A DNA stretch of 40,214 bases from Lentisphaeria bacterium. GTDB lineage: Bacteria; Verrucomicrobiota; Lentisphaeria; Victivallales; UBA1829. The stretch covers positions 1 to 40,214 of the forward strand of contig JAFVTF010000061.1 of NCBI GenBank assembly GCA_017503375.1, given 5' to 3'. The notes under the pieces are model-generated. The model ran no database searches, was not told where the DNA came from, and saw nothing but the letters and a program-made list of their open reading frames with translations. The position numbers were made by a program, and so were the translations under genes. Of the stretch, positions 32,916 through 40,214 are shown piece by piece. The stretch's first letter is position 1. Each line of letters opens with the position of its first letter.

Positions 32916-32943
32916 AATCTAACTCTGTTTTCACTTTTTTCAA
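32916..32943 (-). promoter_or_regulatory. Predicted promoter of the T2SS operon
   Basis: On the minus strand TTGAAA (32943-32938) and TAGATT (32921-32916) are spaced by 16 bases, about 100 bases before the first gene of the operon. The -10 hexamer is imperfect. The 168-bp spacer holds no other gene. Confidence 0.35.
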
Positions 32944-32982
32944 GCTTGATAAAGGCGTTTATCTCCTGAATTAATCAGAATC

Positions 32983-35007
32983 TTACTGTTTTACCTTCCA
33001 CACTGTTTCATCGCCGCAGATGTTGCGGATTTTTAAGCGCAATGGTTGTTTGTCGCTGGTGATTGTACCATCCCAGAATTCTTTGGTCTTTACACCATTG
33101 CGGATGACGTAGCCGAGTTTATCTATCTTGATTTCGCTGTCGGAGTGCCAAATGCCGTCGGCAGAAGTACAGTCAACGGAGAGAAATTCAATGAGTTCCA
33201 AGCCGGTATCGCTGATGGTAATTGGGGTGAATTTTTTCTTTTCGTTGGTGTTGGCAATGCCTTTTTCGTTGTAGGCGTGAATTTTGTCATAAACCCGGTC
33301 GCTGGCAAATTTGTTGATTTCGATGCGGTATCCGGTAAATAATCCATCCTGCATTTGCTGACAGGAAAATTCGGCGTAATCTTCGGCTACGACATCGTCC
33401 AGAACCTCTTTCAGATCCCGCAACTCAATTTCTTTATCGGTCGTGGTGTCATTTTTGATAAAGTTCCGGATTTCTTCCGGATCAGAAATATCCACATAGT
33501 AAACAATGACTTTTTTGACGGTATTGTCAAGATCGGGAATTGCCACATTGATAATGCGATTCATCAAAACCACATCCAGCAATTTGGTGCTGCTGTCCAT
33601 CAAATTCGGCACATATACGGGAACCATGCCAAGTTTGCTGTCAAAAATCGCACCTTCCCAGAATGAATCCAGAGAATCTTCGTTGCGCAGTCCGGGGATA
33701 AGAGATTTGATTTTATCCATTGTCTGCTGCGGATTACGGTAAAGAGAAACTCCGTCTTTGATTTCCAATACATCAAATTCAGCCTTATCTGCCAGCAGCC
33801 GGTCGCGGGTCGTTTGGATGGAATTAATGCCGATATCGCAATGAATAAAACGGCGCCCTAACTTATTTGCTACGGCTGCTGCGACACCGCTGCCGCCGAA
33901 AAAGTCAGCAATCAACATATTTTCATTGGAACTGGCTTTTATGATGCGTTCCAAGAGAGCTTCAGGTTTTTGAGTGGCGTAATCTGTACTTTCCTTTGCT
34001 TGGGAATTAATAACATATATATCAGCCCAAAGGTTTTGAATTGGTTGCCCCTCGTATTCGTCTAAAAAAGTTTTTCGTCGAATACGCTGACTTTTATCTT
34101 CAGGGAAATATAGCCTTCCCGCTTCATCCCATTCTTTCATCGTATCATATGAGAATGCCCAGCCTTTAACGGGAGGTTTATAACCTTTATACTCATATAT
34201 CAAAGATGGAGTTGGTACGGCTGCAGGATTTGTTACAGGATCACGACTATACAAACGCCCATCTCCATCATCATATATAAAACGTTCTTTTATGTATTCC
34301 TGGGCATCTTGACTATCTTTAGTTTTCTGAACATTAAAAATATATTCTTCACTTTTTGAATATAAGAATATTGTATCGGTAAGTTGCCCGAACGCTTTGA
34401 AATTGTTAAGAGCACCACCTCGCCTTTTCCAAACTATTTCATTTCTAAAATTATCTTCTCCAAAAATTTCATCCAAAAGAATCTTCACATAGTGCCCTAT
34501 GTGATAGTCCAAATGAACATAAATACTGGCAGTTTCACTCATAACGGACTTGATGGCACAAAGATTTTCGTACATCCAGTTGAGATATTTTTCTTTATCC
34601 CAGACATCGCCGTACATAGTTTCTTCAAAGGTTTTGAAATCTTCGTTCTCCAACTCTTCTTCTGCTTTGGCAATGGCTTCTGCCACTTTCGGGTTACGGC
34701 GGATATAAATCTTTTTGGCATAATCCGCACCGCTGGCAAAGGGCGGGTCAATGTAAACAAGGTCAACGGTTATACCCTGTTCTTTCAAATAAGCACAGGC
34801 AGAAACACATTCGCCCCTGATAACCATATTACCGTCGGCATTTTTACCAATGGTTTCCTGTTTTTCCATTTCATACAGCGGCATACCGCGTTTCAGTTTA
34901 CCCGTAACCTCATACGCCCCTTTGTACCGCAGAGTACGCTTGAAATTATCCAGCAAAGCCTGACCTTCGATCGGCTCCGGAAAGAACGGTATATATTTGA
35001 TCGGCAT
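32983..35007 (-). CDS. mod: Type III restriction-modification system, Mod DNA methyltransferase
   Basis: The 674-residue protein is a beta-class N6-adenine methyltransferase that also carries target recognition for the type III complex. Catalytic motif IV is DPPF in YIDPPFASGADYAKKIYIRR (about residue 86), and the S-adenosylmethionine motif FGGSG in DFFGGSGVAAAVANKLGRRF follows near 368. That is the order expected of this class. The region between is the likely recognition domain. It starts two bases after the res stop, with AGGAG inside the end of res, so the pair is translationally linked. The DNA is more AT-rich than in the lar or DUF operons, suggesting acquisition. Confidence 0.92.
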   Translation of the reverse strand: MPIKYIPFFPEPIEGQALLDNFKRTLRYKGAYEVTGKLKRGMPLYEMEKQETIGKNADGNMVIRGECVSACAYLKEQGITVDLVYIDPPFASGADYAKKIYIRRNPKVAEAIAKAEEELENEDFKTFEETMYGDVWDKEKYLNWMYENLCAIKSVMSETASIYVHLDYHIGHYVKILLDEIFGEDNFRNEIVWKRRGGALNNFKAFGQLTDTIFLYSKSEEYIFNVQKTKDSQDAQEYIKERFIYDDGDGRLYSRDPVTNPAAVPTPSLIYEYKGYKPPVKGWAFSYDTMKEWDEAGRLYFPEDKSQRIRRKTFLDEYEGQPIQNLWADIYVINSQAKESTDYATQKPEALLERIIKASSNENMLIADFFGGSGVAAAVANKLGRRFIHCDIGINSIQTTRDRLLADKAEFDVLEIKDGVSLYRNPQQTMDKIKSLIPGLRNEDSLDSFWEGAIFDSKLGMVPVYVPNLMDSSTKLLDVVLMNRIINVAIPDLDNTVKKVIVYYVDISDPEEIRNFIKNDTTTDKEIELRDLKEVLDDVVAEDYAEFSCQQMQDGLFTGYRIEINKFASDRVYDKIHAYNEKGIANTNEKKKFTPITISDTGLELIEFLSVDCTSADGIWHSDSEIKIDKLGYVIRNGVKTKEFWDGTITSDKQPLRLKIRNICGDETVWKVKQ

Positions 35008-35009
35008 GG

Positions 35010-37892
35010 TTATTTCTCCTCAAAGAATTTTTTTATTACATCTGCAGTTTTGTTTATCCGTTCTTGCTCGGATTCAGAATCTTCCAAGTAAAGATACTCA
35101 AACCGGGCATATTGGAAAACTTCATTGTTTTTCTGCAGGAAGGTATCTTGCACAAACGCTTTTTTATCTTGGAATGTCGGATCATTGGCATAGATTTGAC
35201 CTTTGGTCTCAACGATGATCGCCCGGTGGATTGCTCCGTCTTTGCGTTGGATGATGAGAAAGTCCGGGGTGTACATTCCGATATATTTCCAATAGCAATT
35301 GATTTTCTTGTAACAACGGATCTTGAATTCTGTTAACGCCCGGTCTCCGTTATAATAAACTTCCAAATTCAGACTGTTGACACAATCAAGCAACAGAACT
35401 TCCTGAAGAAAAAGCTGTTCAAAACTGCTGTCTGTTCGATATGGCAGATAGTGATAGGATTGATCTTTATGAGGAACACTTTTCTCTCCGCGCAACTGAT
35501 CAGCCATTGCTTTTCGTCCGACGCTTTCAAGTATTTTGATAATTTCAAGCTCTTTTTCAGAAAGAGTATTGCCTTTGTCTGCATCAACAATTTTTTGTAC
35601 CATTTCCTGATCTGGATAGAAGATGTTCGGAGTGTCAGTAGAAACAGTCGATGTGAAGTTTTCAACTTTCAGAAGTCTGGCATCTTCCGGTATCAACTCT
35701 TCACTGCTTTTGAAAGTTCGTTTAGCATAAAACGCCTTACGGATATTGGCATTGATCAAGTCTATACGATATTCAGGACAGAAAAAAACAATGCCATTCT
35801 CTTTAACAGTTATTTTCTCGAAGAGTTGCCGCAGTATTGCCTCATGCGGCTGCAGCAGATTCATAAACTCTGCAATCGGTCCGAAACTCCCTTTGGCTAT
35901 ACTGTAAAGCCAGGAGTTGTAGTTTGCAACAGTATGATTGCTTCCTGTGACTTGCGTTGCAATATCGGCATCTACTAAATGATCTTTCATTTCAGCAGAA
36001 GTGATAGAACCGTAATGCTTGGTATTATCTGCAGCAGAGGATAACTCTTGAACGGTGTCCCGTCCTTCATCAACTACCAATTCCTGATGTTCCACCCGCA
36101 GTTGATAAAATTTTACCGGAGGCAGCTGCAGATGTTTGGTGCGGTCAAACCGTTTCAATTCAGTCAGCTGTACCGATGAACCACGCTCAAATTCGGATAT
36201 GGAAATGTGATGCAGCTGTGCCAGTTGCTTATTGAGAGCTTCGGCGTTGCTGCCATTCAGGCAAATCAATGCAGTTTCAGTAACATTTTTCTGAACTTGC
36301 CGCAAACAACGGCAGGAGGTCTGCAACACCATATTGGTCGGACAATCTCCCTCCTGAGAAAGAATGATCCCGGTCAGACTGCGGCAGTCCCATCCTTCTT
36401 TGCCGATTTGAGCAAGCAAGATGATTCTGATTTTTGAAAACGGTTTATCCAAACTGGCAAACTCAAGATCGCTGTCTGCCGGTTTAGGATAAATCTTATT
36501 GCCTCCGTGATAACGCAGAATCACCTCCGAGGCATTCAATCCGTACTCTTCGGCAAGTTTTGCTGCCAATGGATAAATTTCAGTTTCCAGTGTTTCAATA
36601 AGACCGCAGTAAATTCCCAGTTTTGCACACGTCCCGTCAGGATAAATGGTGTCTTTATAGTTTGCAAAGAAATCCCGAATGCCCTGTTCAACGATTTGCA
36701 AACGCGGTAAATCTTTAACGATTTTCACAATCGGCTTTTTCAGAAAATTGCCAATACCATTTACCAGTGGATAATAATAAACAATATTGGAAATTTCGAT
36801 TGATGCAACCGATAAATTTTCTGCAACATAAGTTTTTTCTGCTTTCGCCAGATAGGGAGTCCCGGAAAAACCGATCACGCTGTTAAGCGTATGGTTTTCC
36901 ATCCAGTTGTTGACTACGGCACGGAGTTTTTTATCATCAGTTGTGGCGTGGTGGACTTCATCAATAAAAACTGACAGATGCGGCAATTTTCCAATAAGGT
37001 TACGCAGTTCATTAGCCTGGCAGTCTTTGTCGTCATCCGTTTTTTCAATCAGCTGCAACTGTCCGGCTTTTTCATCGACATCAACCCGGTCAAGAATGAC
37101 TTTCTCTGCGTTGGTAACTGCGACTAAACCAAACAAATCCTGCAAGGGTTGATGGATGGCAATCTTCTGAACATTTGGATTTTTGGTCTTATTAGACTTG
37201 CTGGCACTTTTATTTTGATCAAGCACCTCAAAAATCAGCTTGCGCTTCAGATTGCTGGCGGCTGGCTCAGGAATTACCCACGAAGGATCAAAGTTTTGAA
37301 TTGTCCTCAGACTCGGAATGACCGAAGATTTCAAACCTGATGGTGCAAGAATAATAAAGTTATGGGCAAATGCCGGATTATCAGGTTCATTTTCAGCAAA
37401 ATACAAGTCAAGGTAAATAAATGCCGCCATCAAATAAGTTTTTCCGGCTCCCATAGGCAAGCTGAAAAGAAAATCCGAATAAGAGACATCATAAAACGCT
37501 TTTTTGAAAAAATCATCATAATCGATTTCCGCAGGAGCAGATTTTATTTTAGCAAGCACTTTGGGCGAAAATGGTTTACCGTTTTCATCTGGCATGGAAG
37601 CATATTCATACAGTGCTGCGGCTGCAGGATTATTTTGCAAAAATTCTCTGGCTGTTGTTGTCAGTTCAAGATTATCCCAGTTTATATCAAAATTAAACTC
37701 TCCATTGACAAAGAGATCGTAAAGAGAGCGGCATTGACAGGCAATTTTTAAAAAGAGATAGGTCTTCACCGCTTCTATCTGGGCATCTCGCAGTTTTGCT
37801 TTGCTGATGACATACGACAACAACTCCCGCACGGGGCAAGTGTCTGTCGCTAACCACAGGTCACGTTTCTTTTGAATGAGTTTATAAAACAT
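35010..37892 (-). CDS. res: Type III restriction-modification system, Res helicase-nuclease
   Basis: The 960-residue subunit couples ATP hydrolysis to cleavage after Mod recognises unmethylated sites. It shows helicase motif I LPMGAGKTYLMAAF (about 146), motif II VFIDEVHHA (about 309), motif III GFSGTPYLA and motif VI QTSCRCLRQV. A C-terminal PD-(D/E)xK nuclease site follows (PDFLIIQRKDG about 876, then VETKG about 896). All key residues are intact, so the enzyme looks functional. It is unusual only in preceding mod; in many type III loci mod comes first. Confidence 0.92.
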   Translation of the reverse strand: MFYKLIQKKRDLWLATDTCPVRELLSYVISKAKLRDAQIEAVKTYLFLKIACQCRSLYDLFVNGEFNFDINWDNLELTTTAREFLQNNPAAAALYEYASMPDENGKPFSPKVLAKIKSAPAEIDYDDFFKKAFYDVSYSDFLFSLPMGAGKTYLMAAFIYLDLYFAENEPDNPAFAHNFIILAPSGLKSSVIPSLRTIQNFDPSWVIPEPAASNLKRKLIFEVLDQNKSASKSNKTKNPNVQKIAIHQPLQDLFGLVAVTNAEKVILDRVDVDEKAGQLQLIEKTDDDKDCQANELRNLIGKLPHLSVFIDEVHHATTDDKKLRAVVNNWMENHTLNSVIGFSGTPYLAKAEKTYVAENLSVASIEISNIVYYYPLVNGIGNFLKKPIVKIVKDLPRLQIVEQGIRDFFANYKDTIYPDGTCAKLGIYCGLIETLETEIYPLAAKLAEEYGLNASEVILRYHGGNKIYPKPADSDLEFASLDKPFSKIRIILLAQIGKEGWDCRSLTGIILSQEGDCPTNMVLQTSCRCLRQVQKNVTETALICLNGSNAEALNKQLAQLHHISISEFERGSSVQLTELKRFDRTKHLQLPPVKFYQLRVEHQELVVDEGRDTVQELSSAADNTKHYGSITSAEMKDHLVDADIATQVTGSNHTVANYNSWLYSIAKGSFGPIAEFMNLLQPHEAILRQLFEKITVKENGIVFFCPEYRIDLINANIRKAFYAKRTFKSSEELIPEDARLLKVENFTSTVSTDTPNIFYPDQEMVQKIVDADKGNTLSEKELEIIKILESVGRKAMADQLRGEKSVPHKDQSYHYLPYRTDSSFEQLFLQEVLLLDCVNSLNLEVYYNGDRALTEFKIRCYKKINCYWKYIGMYTPDFLIIQRKDGAIHRAIIVETKGQIYANDPTFQDKKAFVQDTFLQKNNEVFQYARFEYLYLEDSESEQERINKTADVIKKFFEEK

Positions 37893-37942
37893 TTTCCATC
37901 TTTCTTCCTGTTCCGTAATTTATAATACGGCAAAACAGAGTG

Positions 37943-37971
37943 AATATAACACCTTTTGATCTATTTTTCAA
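37943..37971 (-). promoter_or_regulatory. Predicted promoter of res-mod
   Basis: On the minus strand TTGAAA (37971-37966) and TATATT (37948-37943) are separated by exactly 17 bases, 51 bases before the res ATG. An AACAGGAAGAAAG tract near the ATG is the likely ribosome-binding region. This is one of the best-formed promoters in the window. Confidence 0.6.
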
Positions 37972-38031
37972 ACATATGATTACCGATAAAACAACTTTTT
38001 TGAAACTTTTGCTCCGGAGAACTGCAGAGAG

Positions 38032-38826
38032 TCAAATCTTCTTAACAGGTTTTCTGTAACTTCCGGGAGGAAAACCGTAAAATTTTTTGAAGGCTTTGGA
38101 GAAATGAAAACGGTCAGCATAACCTGTTCCTGCAGCGATCTCATCTATTGTGTCATCGGAATAAATCAATTTTTTGCGGGCATGTTCCATCCGCATGTTC
38201 AGGAGATAGCGTCCGGGAGTCATTCCCATTTCTTTCCGGAAAAGTTCATAAAACAGATTTCTGCTCAATCCGGCTTTCCGGCAGAGGTCGCTGTTGGAAA
38301 GGGGCGTCTGCAAATGTTCATTGATACTTTCCACAGCTTTCCGGATTCCCGGGCTCATGATCTGCTCTTCCGGTTCCAGAAAATCATCTTCCGGGATTCT
38401 TGCCAGATAATCATAAATCAGTCTGCGGAGAAGCAGCGCCCGGCGATTTTCATCTGCACAGTTCAATAGCTCATCAACCTGAGTTCCGATATCTCCCGCA
38501 GGAAAATGGAAAATCTTCCGGCGGACCCTGTCGAACGGAGCAGGGGCAGTGAAATGCAGATAAAACTGGCGGAATTTCCGGAGACTTCCTGTCGAAAATT
38601 TTGTATAGGGCGGAATGAAAAAACAGGTGTCTTCTGTCAAATCAATCGTGTTCCCGTCATTCAGCAGTCTGGCTCCCGGTTCCGGATTCCAGTAAAAAAT
38701 CCAGCAGGGGAAGACTGCTTCCGGATAAAACCAGTTGTCGACATCGGAAAAACAACATTCCCGCACGGTGATATCGAACGCTTCACGGGCATCGGTTGAA
38801 ATGATAAAAAAAGGATGATTTGACAT
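38032..38826 (-). CDS. AraC-family transcriptional regulator
   Basis: The roughly 264-residue protein has an N-terminal cupin-like sensor domain (WIFYWNPEPGARLLNDGNTI, CFFIPPYTKF, FRQFYLHF). The C-terminal double helix-turn-helix of AraC regulators occupies about the last 100 residues (NSDLCRKAGLSRNLFYELFRKEMGMTPGRYL, then DDTIDEIAAGTGYADRFHFSKAFKKFYGFPPGSYR). The open frame extends far upstream, antisense to the next gene, so an internal start is required. The ATG at 38826 has AGGA upstream, and the ATG at 38847 is a second option. It is divergent from the gene at 38932 and is its likely regulator. Confidence 0.88.
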   Translation of the reverse strand: MSNHPFFIISTDAREAFDITVRECCFSDVDNWFYPEAVFPCWIFYWNPEPGARLLNDGNTIDLTEDTCFFIPPYTKFSTGSLRKFRQFYLHFTAPAPFDRVRRKIFHFPAGDIGTQVDELLNCADENRRALLLRRLIYDYLARIPEDDFLEPEEQIMSPGIRKAVESINEHLQTPLSNSDLCRKAGLSRNLFYELFRKEMGMTPGRYLLNMRMEHARKKLIYSDDTIDEIAAGTGYADRFHFSKAFKKFYGFPPGSYRKPVKKI

Positions 38827-38868
38827 AAGAAAGTTAAATCCTGACATTTTATTTTTCTGAATTTCGAG

Positions 38869-38874
38869 TATAAT
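38869..38874 (+). promoter_or_regulatory. Predicted -10 element in the araC/38932 divergent spacer
   Basis: TATAAT lies 58 bases before the ATG at 38932. No good -35 hexamer stands at the right distance (CTGACA is 22 bases upstream), as is common for promoters activated by AraC proteins. The minus-strand reading of the same bases (TATATT/TATACT) could be the -10 of the regulator gene, so the two promoters would overlap. Confidence 0.4.
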
Positions 38875-38931
38875 ATAGCTGTTATCAATAAAATCCGCAA
38901 GTACAAAAATAAAAAAACAAAGGAAAAAAAG

Positions 38932-39951
38932 ATGAAAATCAGTGCAGAACAGAGAAAGAAACTCAATCTCGCCCTGGAACGGCTCAGTGAAAAAGTCAAA
39001 GCCATGAAAAAAGCTCATCCGGAAATTGAACTTGGCGATACTGAAGCTCCCTCTCCGGAAGGTTACGTGGAAGACGATCCCCTCCGGAAACGCGGCAGCG
39101 TCGAATGGGCAGGTTATCTCAATCCCGAAAACGAAGAACTTGATAAAGTCCTGCTGGAAATTCTTGCAACAGCTCCCAAAACCGATCCCGCTAAAATGGC
39201 TAAAATCACCAGTGACAAGCTCTGGGTCTGGGGCGGACCGACTCCCTTCTGGGGCGGCTCCATGGCTGATGATACCCTCGTCCGCGGCGCAGATTACTAC
39301 GGCGCAGAAAACGTTGTCTATGTCTATGGTCCCACCGATGACAAGATGATGTCCATGCACAGCAAATACAAACGGATGCTCTGCCAGATCAACGGCAACT
39401 GCCGTACTCCCGGTGCTCAGGGTAATTTCACTGATGAAGAAAATGCTGAATATCTGAGTCAGCTCTCCCTCAAATACCCCAATATCGTCGGCGCTATGTG
39501 TGATGACGTTACAACCCCATTCCTTAAAATTGCGCTTCCCGAATCTTTTGAAGCTCGCTATAGAGGTCTTAAAAAATACAATGACAAACTGAGAATGTTC
39601 GGTGTTGTTTATGCTCACGAACTGGATAAAGATTTCTCTCTCATTCAGCCGTACATGGATGTGATCAATCTCTGGCTCTGGCACAAAGACGATATTCTTG
39701 AATACGATGAATATATCGAAAAATGTATGAAAGCATTCCCCGGAAAGCCCATTATTCAGGGTATCTTCCTCCATGAATACGGCAGAGCTGATATCGGAAA
39801 TGTTATTGAACTGCTGAAATATGAGCTTGACCGTGCCCGTGAATACATGGCAAAAGGTATAGTGGAAGGTGTCATTATTCTTGGTGACCGTGAAATCAAG
39901 AAATGGCCCGCAGTGGCAAGTGCCATCCGCGAATACCTCCAGAATCAGTAA
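38932..39951 (+). CDS. Unrecognised 339-residue protein, possibly a TIM-barrel enzyme
   Basis: I do not recognise a named family. The protein begins with a charged helix (ISAEQRKKLNLALERLSEKVKAMKKAHP). It continues with alternating strand-helix units consistent with a TIM barrel: KLWVWGGPTPFWGG, NVVYVYGPTDD, PNIVGAMCDDVTTPF (acidic pair), RMFGVVYAHELD, DVINLWLWHKDD, PIIQGIFLHEYG and GVIILGDREIKKW. It has no signal peptide. Codon use favours C-ending Leu, Pro and Ser codons more than its neighbours, and it has an AAAGGA site and a perfect terminator, which together suggest strong expression. The divergent AraC gene is the probable regulator. A glycosidase-like function is only a guess. Confidence 0.75.
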   Translation: MKISAEQRKKLNLALERLSEKVKAMKKAHPEIELGDTEAPSPEGYVEDDPLRKRGSVEWAGYLNPENEELDKVLLEILATAPKTDPAKMAKITSDKLWVWGGPTPFWGGSMADDTLVRGADYYGAENVVYVYGPTDDKMMSMHSKYKRMLCQINGNCRTPGAQGNFTDEENAEYLSQLSLKYPNIVGAMCDDVTTPFLKIALPESFEARYRGLKKYNDKLRMFGVVYAHELDKDFSLIQPYMDVINLWLWHKDDILEYDEYIEKCMKAFPGKPIIQGIFLHEYGRADIGNVIELLKYELDRAREYMAKGIVEGVIILGDREIKKWPAVASAIREYLQNQ

Positions 39952-39966
39952 TTACTGATTTGAATT

Positions 39967-40009
39967 GCACCTCAAAAGCTGAACATTGCTTTTGAGGTGC
40001 TTTTTTTTT
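39967..40009 (+). terminator. Intrinsic terminator after the 339-residue protein gene
   Basis: A perfect 13-bp stem (GCACCTCAAAAGC at 39967-39979 with its complement at 39988-40000), an eight-base loop and nine T residues (40001-40009) follow the stop codon by 15 bases. It is the clearest factor-independent terminator in the window. Confidence 0.95.
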
Positions 40010-40122
40010 ACAGACGTTTTCCGTTTAATGTATTGTCAGCGGCAGAATATGTTCCGCATTCCACAGAAACAGCGATAACGTCCGTAAAATTGCGCACATT
40101 TTAAAAGACAAGGCTTGAAAAA

Positions 40123-40184
40123 AGCCTGTTTCTATGATTGATTATAATAACCACAAAACAAACAATCAAGAAAGGAAACAGGCT
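40123..40184 (+). promoter_or_regulatory. Inverted repeat flanking the leader of the edge gene
   Basis: AGCCTGTTTC (40123-40132) and GAAACAGGCT (40175-40184) are exact inverted copies 42 bases apart, the second ending right at the start codon. A small hairpin (AGGCTT/AAGCCT) lies just upstream and TATAAT lies at about 40143. The arrangement could mask the ribosome-binding site AAAGGA or be part of an insertion-sequence end. Confidence 0.45.
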
Positions 40185-40214
40185 ATGAGAAATGTAGCGC
40201 AAAAATCAGAAAAG
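40185..40214 (+). CDS. Start of a gene cut by the window edge
   Basis: An ATG with AAAGGA upstream opens a frame of ten codons (M-R-N-V-A-Q-K-S-E-K) that runs off the window. The product cannot be named. The repeat-flanked leader would fit a transposase gene, but nothing in the ten residues shows this. Confidence 0.5.
   Translation, partial: MRNVAQKSEK

Noticed and set aside
38848-39774. N-terminal extension of the AraC-type frame to 580 residues
   Set aside because: The extra part is antisense to the 339-residue protein gene and crosses its promoter; AraC regulators of about 265 residues begin at 38826 or 38847.
1-40214. tRNA, rRNA or integrase-type attachment sites
   Set aside because: No tRNA-like cloverleaf, rRNA segment or integrase gene was recognised on either strand.

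Overview
The window most likely comes from a Lentisphaerae (Victivallis-like, PVC superphylum) gut-type bacterium. This is inferred from gene content: a Gram-negative type II secretion operon, an H-x9-DG pseudopilin encoded beside DUF4434 and DUF4838 glycosidase-like proteins, and moderate-GC coding DNA separated by AT-rich spacers. Promoter-like elements recur in the form TTGAAA-16/17-TATATT. Nothing was run against a database, so family names rest on recognised motifs.

Layout. (1) 1-140: a nearly complete copy of a 165-bp foldback MITE-like repeat whose terminal repeat supplies the stop codon of the adjacent esterase gene. (2) 134-5969, minus strand: larB-larC-larE, the nickel-pincer nucleotide cofactor pathway, followed by a DUF4886 SGNH-like gene, a PepD-type dipeptidase and an esterase. 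(3) 6181-7881: a purple-acid-phosphatase-like metallophosphoesterase, convergent with an alpha/beta hydrolase (8102-9037). A long palindromic element fills the space between them. (4) 9242-19401: a tight seven-gene plus-strand operon with a glycosidase-like protein, PLP aminotransferase, GntR regulator, M20 deacylase/peptidase, DUF4434 protein, pseudopilin and a secreted DUF4838 protein. It looks like a self-regulated module for a secreted-glycan or glycopeptide substrate. It ends in a 23-codon relic of a second M20 gene. (5) 19469-21567: an accessory patch with a second palindromic element, a VOC enzyme, a second MITE copy with a 4-bp target duplication, a truncated Cas12a-type (V-A) CRISPR unit with no cas genes, a third palindromic element, an IS30 transposase fragment and a GrpB-family gene fragment. 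(6) 21608-32814, minus strand: a complete-looking T2SS operon (hypothetical-L-M-C-D-E-F-G-H-I-J-K) with no prepilin peptidase gene. (7) 32983-37892, minus strand: a type III restriction-modification pair, res then mod. (8) 38032-39951: a divergent AraC regulator and an unrecognised TIM-barrel-like gene closed by a textbook terminator. The start of another gene lies at the right edge.

How the parts may work together: the T2SS and its pseudopilins are a plausible export route for secreted enzymes such as the DUF4838 protein, and the operon in (4) carries its own pseudopilin. The most unusual content is in 19.4-21.6 kb, where young and old foldback elements, a CRISPR relic and gene fragments are stacked between two otherwise well-ordered operons.
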